The notes beneath the pieces were generated by a model that saw only the letters and a list, made by a program, of their open reading frames with translations, was not told where the DNA came from and made no database searches. The position numbers were made by a program, and so were the translations under genes. From contig JAKQEZ010000346.1 of NCBI GenBank assembly GCA_029558435.1, positions 1 to 6,343 of the forward strand: 6,343 nucleotides of DNA, written 5' to 3'. This document shows positions 1 through 6,305 of this stretch, piece by piece. This stretch comes from Bacteroidota bacterium. GTDB taxonomy: Bacteria; Bacteroidota; Bacteroidia; Flavobacteriales; Crocinitomicaceae. Within the stretch, counting starts at the first letter, position 1. Each line of letters starts with the position of its first letter.

Positions 1-199
1 AAAAAAGATAGTAATCCACCTAAGAGAAACACAGTCCATCATCCGGTCTCGCTGAACACCGAATATTCAAAAGCCGGGCTGGCTTAGTGGCTTACGTTGG
101 AAGATTTTTGGTGGGCTTTTGTATATTCGGCTTAATGTTAGCTGCTGCCCTTCTGTCTTTATCGTCTGTTTTTCAGTCATTTAGTGTCGGTTTTGTCTG
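1..199. other. Intergenic region downstream of hsdR, G/T-rich
   Basis: No supported gene. The part nearest hsdR has the same G/T bias on the plus strand as the right spacer. It contains GTTAGCTGC (137-145), the reverse complement of GCAGCTAAC at 6019-6027, a small 5-bp hairpin AAGCC/GGCTT at 71-85, and the palindrome GAATATTC at 61-68. Confidence 0.5.
3..33 (-). promoter_or_regulatory. Possible promoter pointing out of the left window edge
   Basis: On the minus strand TGTG (33-30) is followed after 19 nt by TATCTTTT (10-3). This is one mismatch from the TTTG -33 box and one from the TAnnTTTG -7 box, at the expected spacing. It would serve a minus-strand gene that starts beyond position 1. 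The match is weak and no downstream gene is visible. Confidence 0.2.
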
Positions 200-285
200 T
201 GCGTTGGCTTGGTGGCTCTTTTGCAAAACTTGGCTTTGGCGTGGGCTTGTGCTGTTTTGCAAATGTGCCACCAAATGCGTTGGCT
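200..285 (+). repeat. Left hairpin element: 21-bp imperfect inverted repeat inside 10-bp direct repeats
   Basis: Arms 209-229 and 254-274 pair at 19 of 21 positions; the two failures are T217.T266 and T219.T264, either side of a C218:G265 pair. The 24-nt loop contains GGCTTGTGC (244-252). The direct repeat TGCGTTGGCT flanks the stem at 200-209 and 276-285, and the right copy runs into the hsdR stop codon (284-286). No T-run follows the stem on the minus strand, so it is not a standard intrinsic terminator for hsdR. The same design recurs near 5878-5963 in the same orientation. It could be a non-autonomous mobile element, a recombination site or a structured 3' RNA element; no family was recognised. 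Confidence 0.75.
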
Positions 286-2665
286 ATGCGTTTAGTCTGT
301 TACCAAATGTTGTCTTTAAGTCGTTAATTACTAAGTTAAATTTACCGTCAAACTTTTTGTTTATGTCGTCATATGAGCCAATTAGTCTTTCGTAAATCGG
401 GTTTCCAAAAATGTCTTTCTCGTCAATGCTGCGTTTTGAAGCAAGGTTGGAAGCAAAAATGTCTTTGATTTTCTTTAATACAATTATCTGTTCGTCTGTG
501 AAGTCGTATGTGTGTATGTATGAAAGATAGTTTTTCTCAATGCGTTCTTTTGGTGTCGGGATTTTCTTTTTGCCCAAGGCGTGAAGCAAGAAGTCCCAAG
601 CTGAACCTTCGGGGAAATCGTACATTTTTTGCAAATGTCCTTCGTCCAAAAATGTGTTTGGTTTGCTCAACCAGTCAAGCAGTTTAGCCATTTCTTCGTC
701 TGTTGGTTGATAGTCGGCTTGTTCTGCTTTTGATTTCAAGTCTGCCATTACTGGCTCTTGTGTTTTCTTTAATTCTTCTTCAAAAATTCTTTTGGCTTCT
801 TCAATTGGAATGTTGTCTTTTACAATGATTGAATCACCGTGAATTTCTACTCGCTGAATTAAATGAGCAGGGTCGGGGTTGTCAATTAAAAAATAGTCGC
901 CTTTTGGTTGCGGTGTTCCTGGAACTTTGGGTTTTTGGTCGCCTGGTTTTACAACTTTCTTATTTTCTTTCAGTGTTCCTTTACCGTTGTCTTCCATTCG
1001 TCTGCATAAGCCAACGAAGTCTAAAACGGTGAAACTAAACTTGCCTGTTTTCGGGTCAAGTCGTGTGCCACGCCCAACCATTTGAATGTATTTGCCAACT
1101 GATTTTGTAAGCCCTGCAAATGCAATGTAACGAACACAAGGAATGTCAACTCCTGTGCTTAATATGTCCACCGAAGTAACTACATAAGGTTTTTGATAGG
1201 GCTTCTTAAACCAAGTTTTTAGTGTTTCGTTCAGTTCGTTGTTTTCTGAAATGACTGCTTCTGCATAATAGGGTTTTTCGGAAAGGTCTTTTTCAAAAAC
1301 GGTGTTTACTGCTTTTGCTAATTCAATGCAATGTGCCTGACTAACGCCAAACAGAATTACTTTCTCTCCGTATTGTGTGTTCTTTTTGAGTTCTTCGGCT
1401 ATGCGTAAACAGTTTTCTTCTGAAATGAATTTGCGGTTGAGTTGCTCTAATTTCAGTTTCTTTTCTGCTCCGAGTGCAATGGTGTATTTTTCTTGTGGGT
1501 CTAAAACGTGGTCAAATGAAATTCCGTTTTCTTCTGCTTCTTGAATGAGTGAAGAAAGTAATTCAATGGGTTTGTAAGGTGCAAGGAAACCTTCGCTGAT
1601 TCCCCGTTCCATATCAAATTGAAAATCGGGTTCGCCTGTTTCGCAACCAAATAATTTGTAGGTGTCAATGATTGCCAAATCTTCTTCGTCAACTTCTGTT
1701 CCTTCTTTGGGTGTAGCAATTCTTGGTGTCGCAGTTAAGCCAACTCTCGGACAAAGAAAATGGTCAAAAATTAGTTTTCTGTTTACGTTAATGCTTCTGT
1801 GGCACTCGTCCACAATGATTAAATCGTAAAAGTTGGAAGGCAAATCGCTGTGGATTAATTCTAATGTATCAATGACCACAACGTGAATGCTGGCGTGTTT
1901 TCTTGCTCTGAAATTTGAAGTGGTTATCCAACTGCTTGTGTGTTCTCTACTGATTAACGCAAAGCCATCATCAACCGATTGTTTGGCTAACATCCGTCTA
2001 TCCACTACAAACAAAATGCGTTTACACAAGCCACTTCCCAACAAGGCTTTTACCATTGCAACCGCTGTTCGGGTTTTGCCCAAACCTGTTGCCATATGGA
2101 TAAGCATTTTTTGCTTCCCTGCTTTGTAGCTTTCTATGATTGTGCGAATACATTGCAGTTGGTAATATCTCTCTTTGCCAATGCTAGGGTCGAAACCGCC
2201 TGCAATTGTGGTGTCAATGGTAATTTCTTTGTTGGAAGCAATTTTTTTCTGTTGCTCTACTTTGAGCTTCATTTCTTCCAAGCTCATAAAGTTGGTTACT
2301 TGCTTAAATTCTCCAGCATCTAAACCTTTCCAAGCATTGTCGTAAAACAATATGCGTTCGGCACTGCAAGCATAGAGAAAACGTGGTTTAAGCAAGTGCG
2401 TAACTACGGTACGCAATTTCAATAAGTCTTTATTTTCTTTGTCAAGATTGTTTTCTATTACGGCTAATACTTCTCCGTTTAAATCTTGCAACACAATATC
2501 GGGACGAATGTTTTTAAGATTGCCGTAATCCTTTTTCAGATTTTCTGAAATATCATAAGTCTGTTGATACAATAAAGTATCGCCAACCTTCCAGCCGTAA
2601 TCATTCACTAATCGTTGAATGATTGGCAAATCGGTAGAAGTGGCTTCGTTAATTTTCTTGCTCAT
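284..2665 (-). CDS. hsdR: Type I restriction enzyme HsdR: ATP-dependent DNA translocase with an N-terminal nuclease-like domain (EcoEI-like)
   Basis: HsdR is the motor and cleavage subunit of a Type I complex: it binds the M/S assembly at an unmethylated site, pulls DNA using ATP and cuts at a distance. Seen in the 793 residues: a nuclease-like region with RPD (54-56) and E71-N72-N73; a Q-like motif RYYQLQ (166-171); Walker A GLGKT (194-198); the DECH box (286-289); GLTATP (309-314); TGVDIP (504-509); and QMVGRGTR (528-535). A C-terminal helical region (about 640-790) resembles the EcoEI HsdR C-terminal domain. The length matches the shorter EcoEI-type HsdR rather than the roughly 1000-residue forms. 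The helicase motifs are intact. The odd point is Asn73, where the catalytic Lys of PD-(D/E)xK nucleases is expected. The start was chosen because it overlaps the fusion gene by 17 bp and gives a natural N-terminus (MSKKINEATS). The stop is TAG at 284-286, inside a repeat unit of the downstream hairpin element. Confidence 0.95.
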   Translation of the reverse strand: MSKKINEATSTDLPIIQRLVNDYGWKVGDTLLYQQTYDISENLKKDYGNLKNIRPDIVLQDLNGEVLAVIENNLDKENKDLLKLRTVVTHLLKPRFLYACSAERILFYDNAWKGLDAGEFKQVTNFMSLEEMKLKVEQQKKIASNKEITIDTTIAGGFDPSIGKERYYQLQCIRTIIESYKAGKQKMLIHMATGLGKTRTAVAMVKALLGSGLCKRILFVVDRRMLAKQSVDDGFALISREHTSSWITTSNFRARKHASIHVVVIDTLELIHSDLPSNFYDLIIVDECHRSINVNRKLIFDHFLCPRVGLTATPRIATPKEGTEVDEEDLAIIDTYKLFGCETGEPDFQFDMERGISEGFLAPYKPIELLSSLIQEAEENGISFDHVLDPQEKYTIALGAEKKLKLEQLNRKFISEENCLRIAEELKKNTQYGEKVILFGVSQAHCIELAKAVNTVFEKDLSEKPYYAEAVISENNELNETLKTWFKKPYQKPYVVTSVDILSTGVDIPCVRYIAFAGLTKSVGKYIQMVGRGTRLDPKTGKFSFTVLDFVGLCRRMEDNGKGTLKENKKVVKPGDQKPKVPGTPQPKGDYFLIDNPDPAHLIQRVEIHGDSIIVKDNIPIEEAKRIFEEELKKTQEPVMADLKSKAEQADYQPTDEEMAKLLDWLSKPNTFLDEGHLQKMYDFPEGSAWDFLLHALGKKKIPTPKERIEKNYLSYIHTYDFTDEQIIVLKKIKDIFASNLASKRSIDEKDIFGNPIYERLIGSYDDINKKFDGKFNLVINDLKTTFGNRLNA
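2649..2665 (-). other. 17-bp overlap between the HsdM-S stop and the hsdR start
   Basis: The hsdR ATG (2663-2665) lies 17 bp inside the end of the fusion gene, whose TAA is at 2649-2651. The only ribosome-binding-like bases (AGAAG) directly abut the ATG, too close to act as a normal Shine-Dalgarno. Inference: hsdR translation depends on ribosomes finishing the M-S reading frame, which would put modification ahead of restriction and keep the restriction subunit scarce. Confidence 0.7.
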
Positions 2666-5600
2666 CTTCTACTAATATATTTTCGGGTTCTACAAATTCA
2701 ACTCCCCAAACATCTGCCAATATTTGGTTTACTTTCTTTAGGGCTTCGGATTTTAAGATTGAAATCCCATTGATAACAACCATTTGTTTCTCTAATTCAT
2801 CAACAACTTGATTCTGAATTTCAAGACTCGGTTTTGGTATCGACAAGTTTCTTAAATCTCCTAAATTTAAGTTTGGTTGTGCTCCTTCTTTTTGTTGCTT
2901 TTTTATTTCGGTCCCATAGCTTAAAAAGAAGAAAAATAAATATTTTGGTAAGAAGTCATCACAAGGAAGAAAATAGCCTACATTTTGATTGGTAGAACCT
3001 TCTTTGCCTAGAATCCCAACATCACCTATTGTTGCACCAATTAAAGCCAACATTACCGTATTAATAGGTAATACTTTTGCATTTGAATTTTTAATCGCAT
3101 CTTCTGTTATTTTCTCAACTGAATCGTAAATCGTAGTATTATTCAGTTCACCACTTTTAAACCAATTAATATTTCCTGTAAAAAAGTTAGGATTTGTTCT
3201 TGAAGGCGTACCGCCAGAACCAATTAATTTTGGGTCATATTTTACGGTAGGAAATTCTTCAAATTTATTCACTTCCCAATTTTTCAAAACTAAATCCGCC
3301 CCTTCAATAATCGCTTTTTGTTTTTCAATTTGAGCAACAATGGCGTTTTGTTCGTCAAGAGAAGGCAAGGGGATTTCAAGTGACATTAAAAATTCCGCAC
3401 CTTGTTCATTTTTAATTCCACCATTTTTAATTTCATTAACTCTATCTTGCAGTTGTTTGCTTCTTAAAGCAATTACCAGATAGTCTGGATTGATTTGCGT
3501 TTTATCAATCTCATAGACTTGATAATGTGTGGAGCAAACCAATTTTCTATCTGCTAAAGCCAATGCACCTTGGTGAACATTTATTTTGGAGGTAACTAAA
3601 TCGCCTTTTTCTGCTTGATACAAATCCATTCCGGTTTCCCTTTCTTCACGGAAGTGAATCTTACCATCCTTAAAGGAAATCTTATCTACAATGTCGATTT
3701 CGCCATCGTAGTTATCTTTTTTAATCTTTACATACTTCGGCTCAACTTTACCTTCTAATTTCTCAATAGGAAATTTTTGTTTCGATTTCAAAATTTCCTT
3801 TATCACATTCAATTCCTTATGTTTTGCAATAAGGTCGTTGTCTAGATTGCTTACATATTCTCGGGCAATGTCGGCTTCCAATCCATTGTTGGGGTTGAGT
3901 TTTATGAGATAGGGTAAAATGTTTTCGGGTTTGCTATTCGTTAGTTTTTTATACACTTCTTCCACGGTGGTTGCACCGTTTGGCTCAATGTGTTTGAGTG
4001 CTTCTGTCCATTCTACAATTTGGCTGTCGCTAATGGTGCTTTTGTAGTTGGCAAGGTTAAACGAATAATTGTGTGCCTTGTCAATGCGTTTGGCAATTTC
4101 GTTTTGTATGCGGTTTTCCAACATTTGGTCAAAGGTTTTCAATTCCATTGACTTATCTGCCTCAGTTGCTTTTTTGGCTTTTATTTTCTTATCGAGGTCT
4201 TTTTCTTTTTTCGCTCTTTCAATTTTGCCTTTGGCTTCCATATCGGCACGGGTTTCCGTGCGGATTTTCTCTTTTATGCGTGGGTCAAGTGTTTTAATCC
4301 AATCGGCAGGTATGCAAAATTGATTTTTGGTTTCGGGTGGTTGTTTGCCGTGTTTTACATATTCGTGCCAAAGGGTTAAACATTCAATGAGTTGATTTCC
4401 TTTTTGCTCTTTGCGGTTGGTTCCCATTGTGTAACCATCGTTGGTTATTTTGTAAAACCAAGTCCAGTCGGTTTTTCCGCCTTTTTCAAAAATAAGTATA
4501 CTCGTTTTCGGGCCTTGTCCGCTTTTGCTCACAAACAAACCTTGTGGCAAAGAAATAACGGCTTTCAGTTGTGCTTCGTCCAAAAGCATTTTACGCAATG
4601 CCTTTGCACTAAACTGGTCCCAAGTGTGAAAACCCTCTGAAACAACTACCGCACATTTTCCACCTGCTTTGAGTTGCTCAAACATCAGTTTCACAAACAA
4701 AATAGTGGTTTCCGATTCTTTGGAATATTCGCCCCAAACATCAGGATAACTTTCCTGGTCACGTTGTGCGCCAAAAGGCGGATTAGCCAAAATAACCGAT
4801 TTGCTTTCGTGGTCGGTTACGGGTCTGTATTTCGCCAAACTGTCGCCTTGCTCAATGTTGGCAGGGTTTAAGCCACGAACATAAAAGTTGATAGCCGCCA
4901 TTTTGCGAATCATTCCCAAATATTCAATTCCCGTTACACCGCTTCTGTAAAACTGTGTGGTTTGTTCAAAGCTCGGAAAGTCTAATTGATTGAACTTAAA
5001 ATACTCGTCAAACCAAGCCGATAATTCGGAATGAGCTTTTTCGCCCGGCCATTCACGGTATGGGTCAACTCTTCGCATTACAAATTCAAAAGCGTCAAAC
5101 AAGAAACCACCTGTACCACAAGCAGGGTCAAAAATTATGTCGTCAAAAGTCGGCTCAATCATAGCCGTCATAAATTGGCGAATATGGTCGGGTGTGCGGA
5201 ATAGTCCCACATCTTTTGTTCCGCCAGTTTCACTCAAAGCCGATTCAATGGCATCTCCCAAAAGGTCGGTTTTCAAAAGTCTTGCTTCTTCAATGTCGTT
5301 GGCAACAATGCTGATTACTTCGCCAAGGTTTCCGCTGTTTACATTGTTGGTGAAATTGGAATTGCTGAAAACTTCTTCAATTAAAACCAATTGGTCTTGT
5401 ACTTTCTGCGGTAAGTTTCCTTCAAACACTTGTCTTGCACTATGCAGAATACTTGAATAAAAAGGAAAAAAGTTGTCGTTAAGTTCAGATAAAATTTGGT
5501 CGTTTGAAACTGTCGGCAAATAAGAGAACAAACGATTTTCGTTTGTTTCTTCGGGTGCATCAGCACCCTTTTTAGGATTTTTCCATTTGTATTCAGCCGA

Positions 5601-5789
5601 AAAGAGTTTGCGTAGTGGCTTAAATTCTTCGTCTTGTTTGATTTTGGTTTCAAAAATCCGAAGCAATAAAAGTTCGATTATGTATTCAACTCGTTGAACA
5701 GGTGTTCCCGCTGGTCGTAGTTTATTATGTAGCTTTTTTAAAGCATTGTTTGTTTTATTGTCTGCGTAATGTACTGTCGAACGTCCCAT
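2649..5789 (-). CDS. hsdM: Type I restriction-modification HsdM-HsdS fusion (N6-adenine methyltransferase plus two target-recognition domains)
   Basis: This protein should methylate adenine within a bipartite DNA site and supply sequence specificity to the HsdR encoded next. Seen in the 1046 residues: a helical N-terminal part (about 1-165), an FRTP motif (197-200), the SAM-binding DPACGTGGF motif (221-229) and the catalytic NPPF motif (336-339) of gamma-class N6-adenine methyltransferases, with the methyltransferase domain ending near 460. A Lys/Glu-rich helical stretch follows (503-573), then an HsdM-like C-terminal part. Two HsdS-type units complete it: TRD1 (about 680-810) and TRD2 (about 846-990, beginning with GSGGTPS), each followed by a similar conserved helix (IPLPSLDEQN at 806 and IPKPSLEIQN at 984). 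Canonical HsdM is about 500 residues and HsdS about 400, so the length fits a full fusion with no sign of frameshift. The ATG lies 17 nt beyond a TAnnTTTG promoter box, in A/T-rich sequence without a clear Shine-Dalgarno. The role is firm; the site recognised cannot be read from the sequence. Confidence 0.95.
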   Translation of the reverse strand: MGRSTVHYADNKTNNALKKLHNKLRPAGTPVQRVEYIIELLLLRIFETKIKQDEEFKPLRKLFSAEYKWKNPKKGADAPEETNENRLFSYLPTVSNDQILSELNDNFFPFYSSILHSARQVFEGNLPQKVQDQLVLIEEVFSNSNFTNNVNSGNLGEVISIVANDIEEARLLKTDLLGDAIESALSETGGTKDVGLFRTPDHIRQFMTAMIEPTFDDIIFDPACGTGGFLFDAFEFVMRRVDPYREWPGEKAHSELSAWFDEYFKFNQLDFPSFEQTTQFYRSGVTGIEYLGMIRKMAAINFYVRGLNPANIEQGDSLAKYRPVTDHESKSVILANPPFGAQRDQESYPDVWGEYSKESETTILFVKLMFEQLKAGGKCAVVVSEGFHTWDQFSAKALRKMLLDEAQLKAVISLPQGLFVSKSGQGPKTSILIFEKGGKTDWTWFYKITNDGYTMGTNRKEQKGNQLIECLTLWHEYVKHGKQPPETKNQFCIPADWIKTLDPRIKEKIRTETRADMEAKGKIERAKKEKDLDKKIKAKKATEADKSMELKTFDQMLENRIQNEIAKRIDKAHNYSFNLANYKSTISDSQIVEWTEALKHIEPNGATTVEEVYKKLTNSKPENILPYLIKLNPNNGLEADIAREYVSNLDNDLIAKHKELNVIKEILKSKQKFPIEKLEGKVEPKYVKIKKDNYDGEIDIVDKISFKDGKIHFREERETGMDLYQAEKGDLVTSKINVHQGALALADRKLVCSTHYQVYEIDKTQINPDYLVIALRSKQLQDRVNEIKNGGIKNEQGAEFLMSLEIPLPSLDEQNAIVAQIEKQKAIIEGADLVLKNWEVNKFEEFPTVKYDPKLIGSGGTPSRTNPNFFTGNINWFKSGELNNTTIYDSVEKITEDAIKNSNAKVLPINTVMLALIGATIGDVGILGKEGSTNQNVGYFLPCDDFLPKYLFFFFLSYGTEIKKQQKEGAQPNLNLGDLRNLSIPKPSLEIQNQVVDELEKQMVVINGISILKSEALKKVNQILADVWGVEFVEPENILVEDEQEN

Positions 5790-5805
5790 ATATTTTATAA
5801 AGTCT

Positions 5806-5813
5806 CAAAGTTA
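5806..5813 (-). promoter_or_regulatory. Probable Bacteroidota-type -7 box (TAACTTTG) for the hsd operon
   Basis: Read on the minus strand, these bases are TAACTTTG, a perfect match to the Bacteroidota -7 consensus TAnnTTTG, ending 17 nt before the fusion-gene ATG. Transcription would begin about 5-7 nt downstream, giving a short A/T-rich leader. No clear TTTG -33 partner is present at the usual 19-nt spacing (the bases there read ACGG), so the call rests on the -7 box and its position. Confidence 0.45.
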
Positions 5814-5877
5814 ATATTTTAAAGTCCGCTTACCGTTAAAATCACCGTCCACTTGTCAGGGTGGTGGGTGGGCTTGG

Positions 5878-5963
5878 GTGCGGTTGGGCAAAATAAAATG
5901 TGCTGCAATTTGTGTCGGCTTGTGCGGTTGGTTGCAGCTCTTTTTATTTTGCGAAGCGTTGGC
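5878..5963 (+). repeat. Right hairpin element: second copy of the structured element, upstream of the operon
   Basis: Arms 5888-5908 and 5932-5952 pair at 19 of 21 positions; the failures are T5899.T5941 and T5901.T5939, either side of G5900:C5940. The 23-nt loop holds GGCTTGTGC (5917-5925), and GCGTTGGC (5956-5963) follows 3 nt after the second arm. GTGCGGTTGG (5878-5887) sits just before the first arm, resembling GTGCGTTGG before the stem of the left element. The stem sequence differs from the left copy except around the mismatch motif (AAATGTGC opposite GCTCTTTT), which lies on the opposite arms here. Confidence 0.75.
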
Positions 5964-6090
5964 ATTTTGTCTATCTTTTTCTGTTTGTTTATTGTCGGTT
6001 GTGTCGTCTTTTAGGGTTGCAGCTAACGGTTTGCGGCTTGGCGACAGTGGCGGAAATAGAAGCTCAAAGTTTCATTTTTGCACAACAGTA

Positions 6091-6148
6091 GCATAAGCCA
6101 TTTTCTATTTGCTAAATTACAAAAAAAGGAAATAAAAATGGCTTATGC
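6091..6148. repeat. Long inverted repeat with one bulged base (19-bp stem, 19-nt loop)
   Basis: GCATAAGCCATTTT (6091-6104) is perfectly complementary to 6135-6148. After a single bulged C at 6105, TATTT (6106-6110) pairs with AAATA (6130-6134). The loop (6111-6129) carries seven As on the plus strand. Neither strand has a T-run after the stem, so it is a poor intrinsic terminator. The octamer TTTTGCAC occurs in direct orientation on both sides (6076-6083 and 6173-6180). It may be a small palindromic repeat or the remnant of a mobile element. Confidence 0.7.
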
Positions 6149-6305
6149 GGTGATAGAATTACTGACGTTGAATTTTGCACTTAACCCGCCATTTCGCCAA
6201 ACCCTTGTTCAAGCGACACCTCCGGTGAAATCCCCACAAAGCTAAAATAATACCCACAGCCTTGCTTGTTATACATATTTAATCATATAAAAATAAGTAA
6301 TAAAC

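Larger units (their letters stand above)
5814..6305. other. Intergenic region upstream of the operon, G/T-rich on the plus strand
   Basis: No convincing gene lies here. From 5861 to 6050 about 74% of plus-strand bases are G or T, which produces long Cys/Leu/Val-rich open frames by composition alone. The region contains the right hairpin element, GCAGCTAAC (6019-6027), which appears inverted in the left spacer at 137-145, the 6091-6148 inverted repeat, and a 31-codon minus-strand frame (6276-6181) that is not supported as a gene. Confidence 0.6.

Noticed and set aside
67..85. Intrinsic terminator for the hsd operon
   Set aside because: The minus-strand hairpin AAGCC-AGCCC-GGCTT has a 5-bp stem and only four Ts, two of them in the stem, and lies about 200 nt beyond the hsdR stop.
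200..285. Integron attC recombination site
   Set aside because: The imperfect hairpin, G/T-richness and position after a gene recall attC sites, but the required inverted pair RYYYAAC and GTTRRRY does not flank the stem; the flanking boxes are direct repeats. GTTGGGC at 5883-5889 matches one box by itself only.
87..395. Plus-strand frame of 102 codons with a hydrophobic, membrane-like translation
   Set aside because: It begins with GTG, overlaps the 3' end of hsdR antisense, and its Leu/Val/Phe/Cys-rich content is explained by the G/T-rich strand; the hairpin arms lie inside it.
4069..4323. Plus-strand frames opposite the fusion gene (4069-4323 and similar ones elsewhere)
   Set aside because: They are antisense shadows of the M-S and R coding sequences without independent start signals or recognisable domains.
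137..6027. GCAGCTAAC in inverted orientation in the two spacers (137-145 and 6019-6027) as terminal repeats of an island
   Set aside because: Nine bases matching somewhere between two spacers of this size can occur by chance, and the match does not extend on either side.
5878..6096. Plus-strand frame of 72 codons, Cys- and Leu-rich
   Set aside because: GTG start, no ribosome-binding signal, composition typical of G/T-rich non-coding DNA, and it runs through the right hairpin element.
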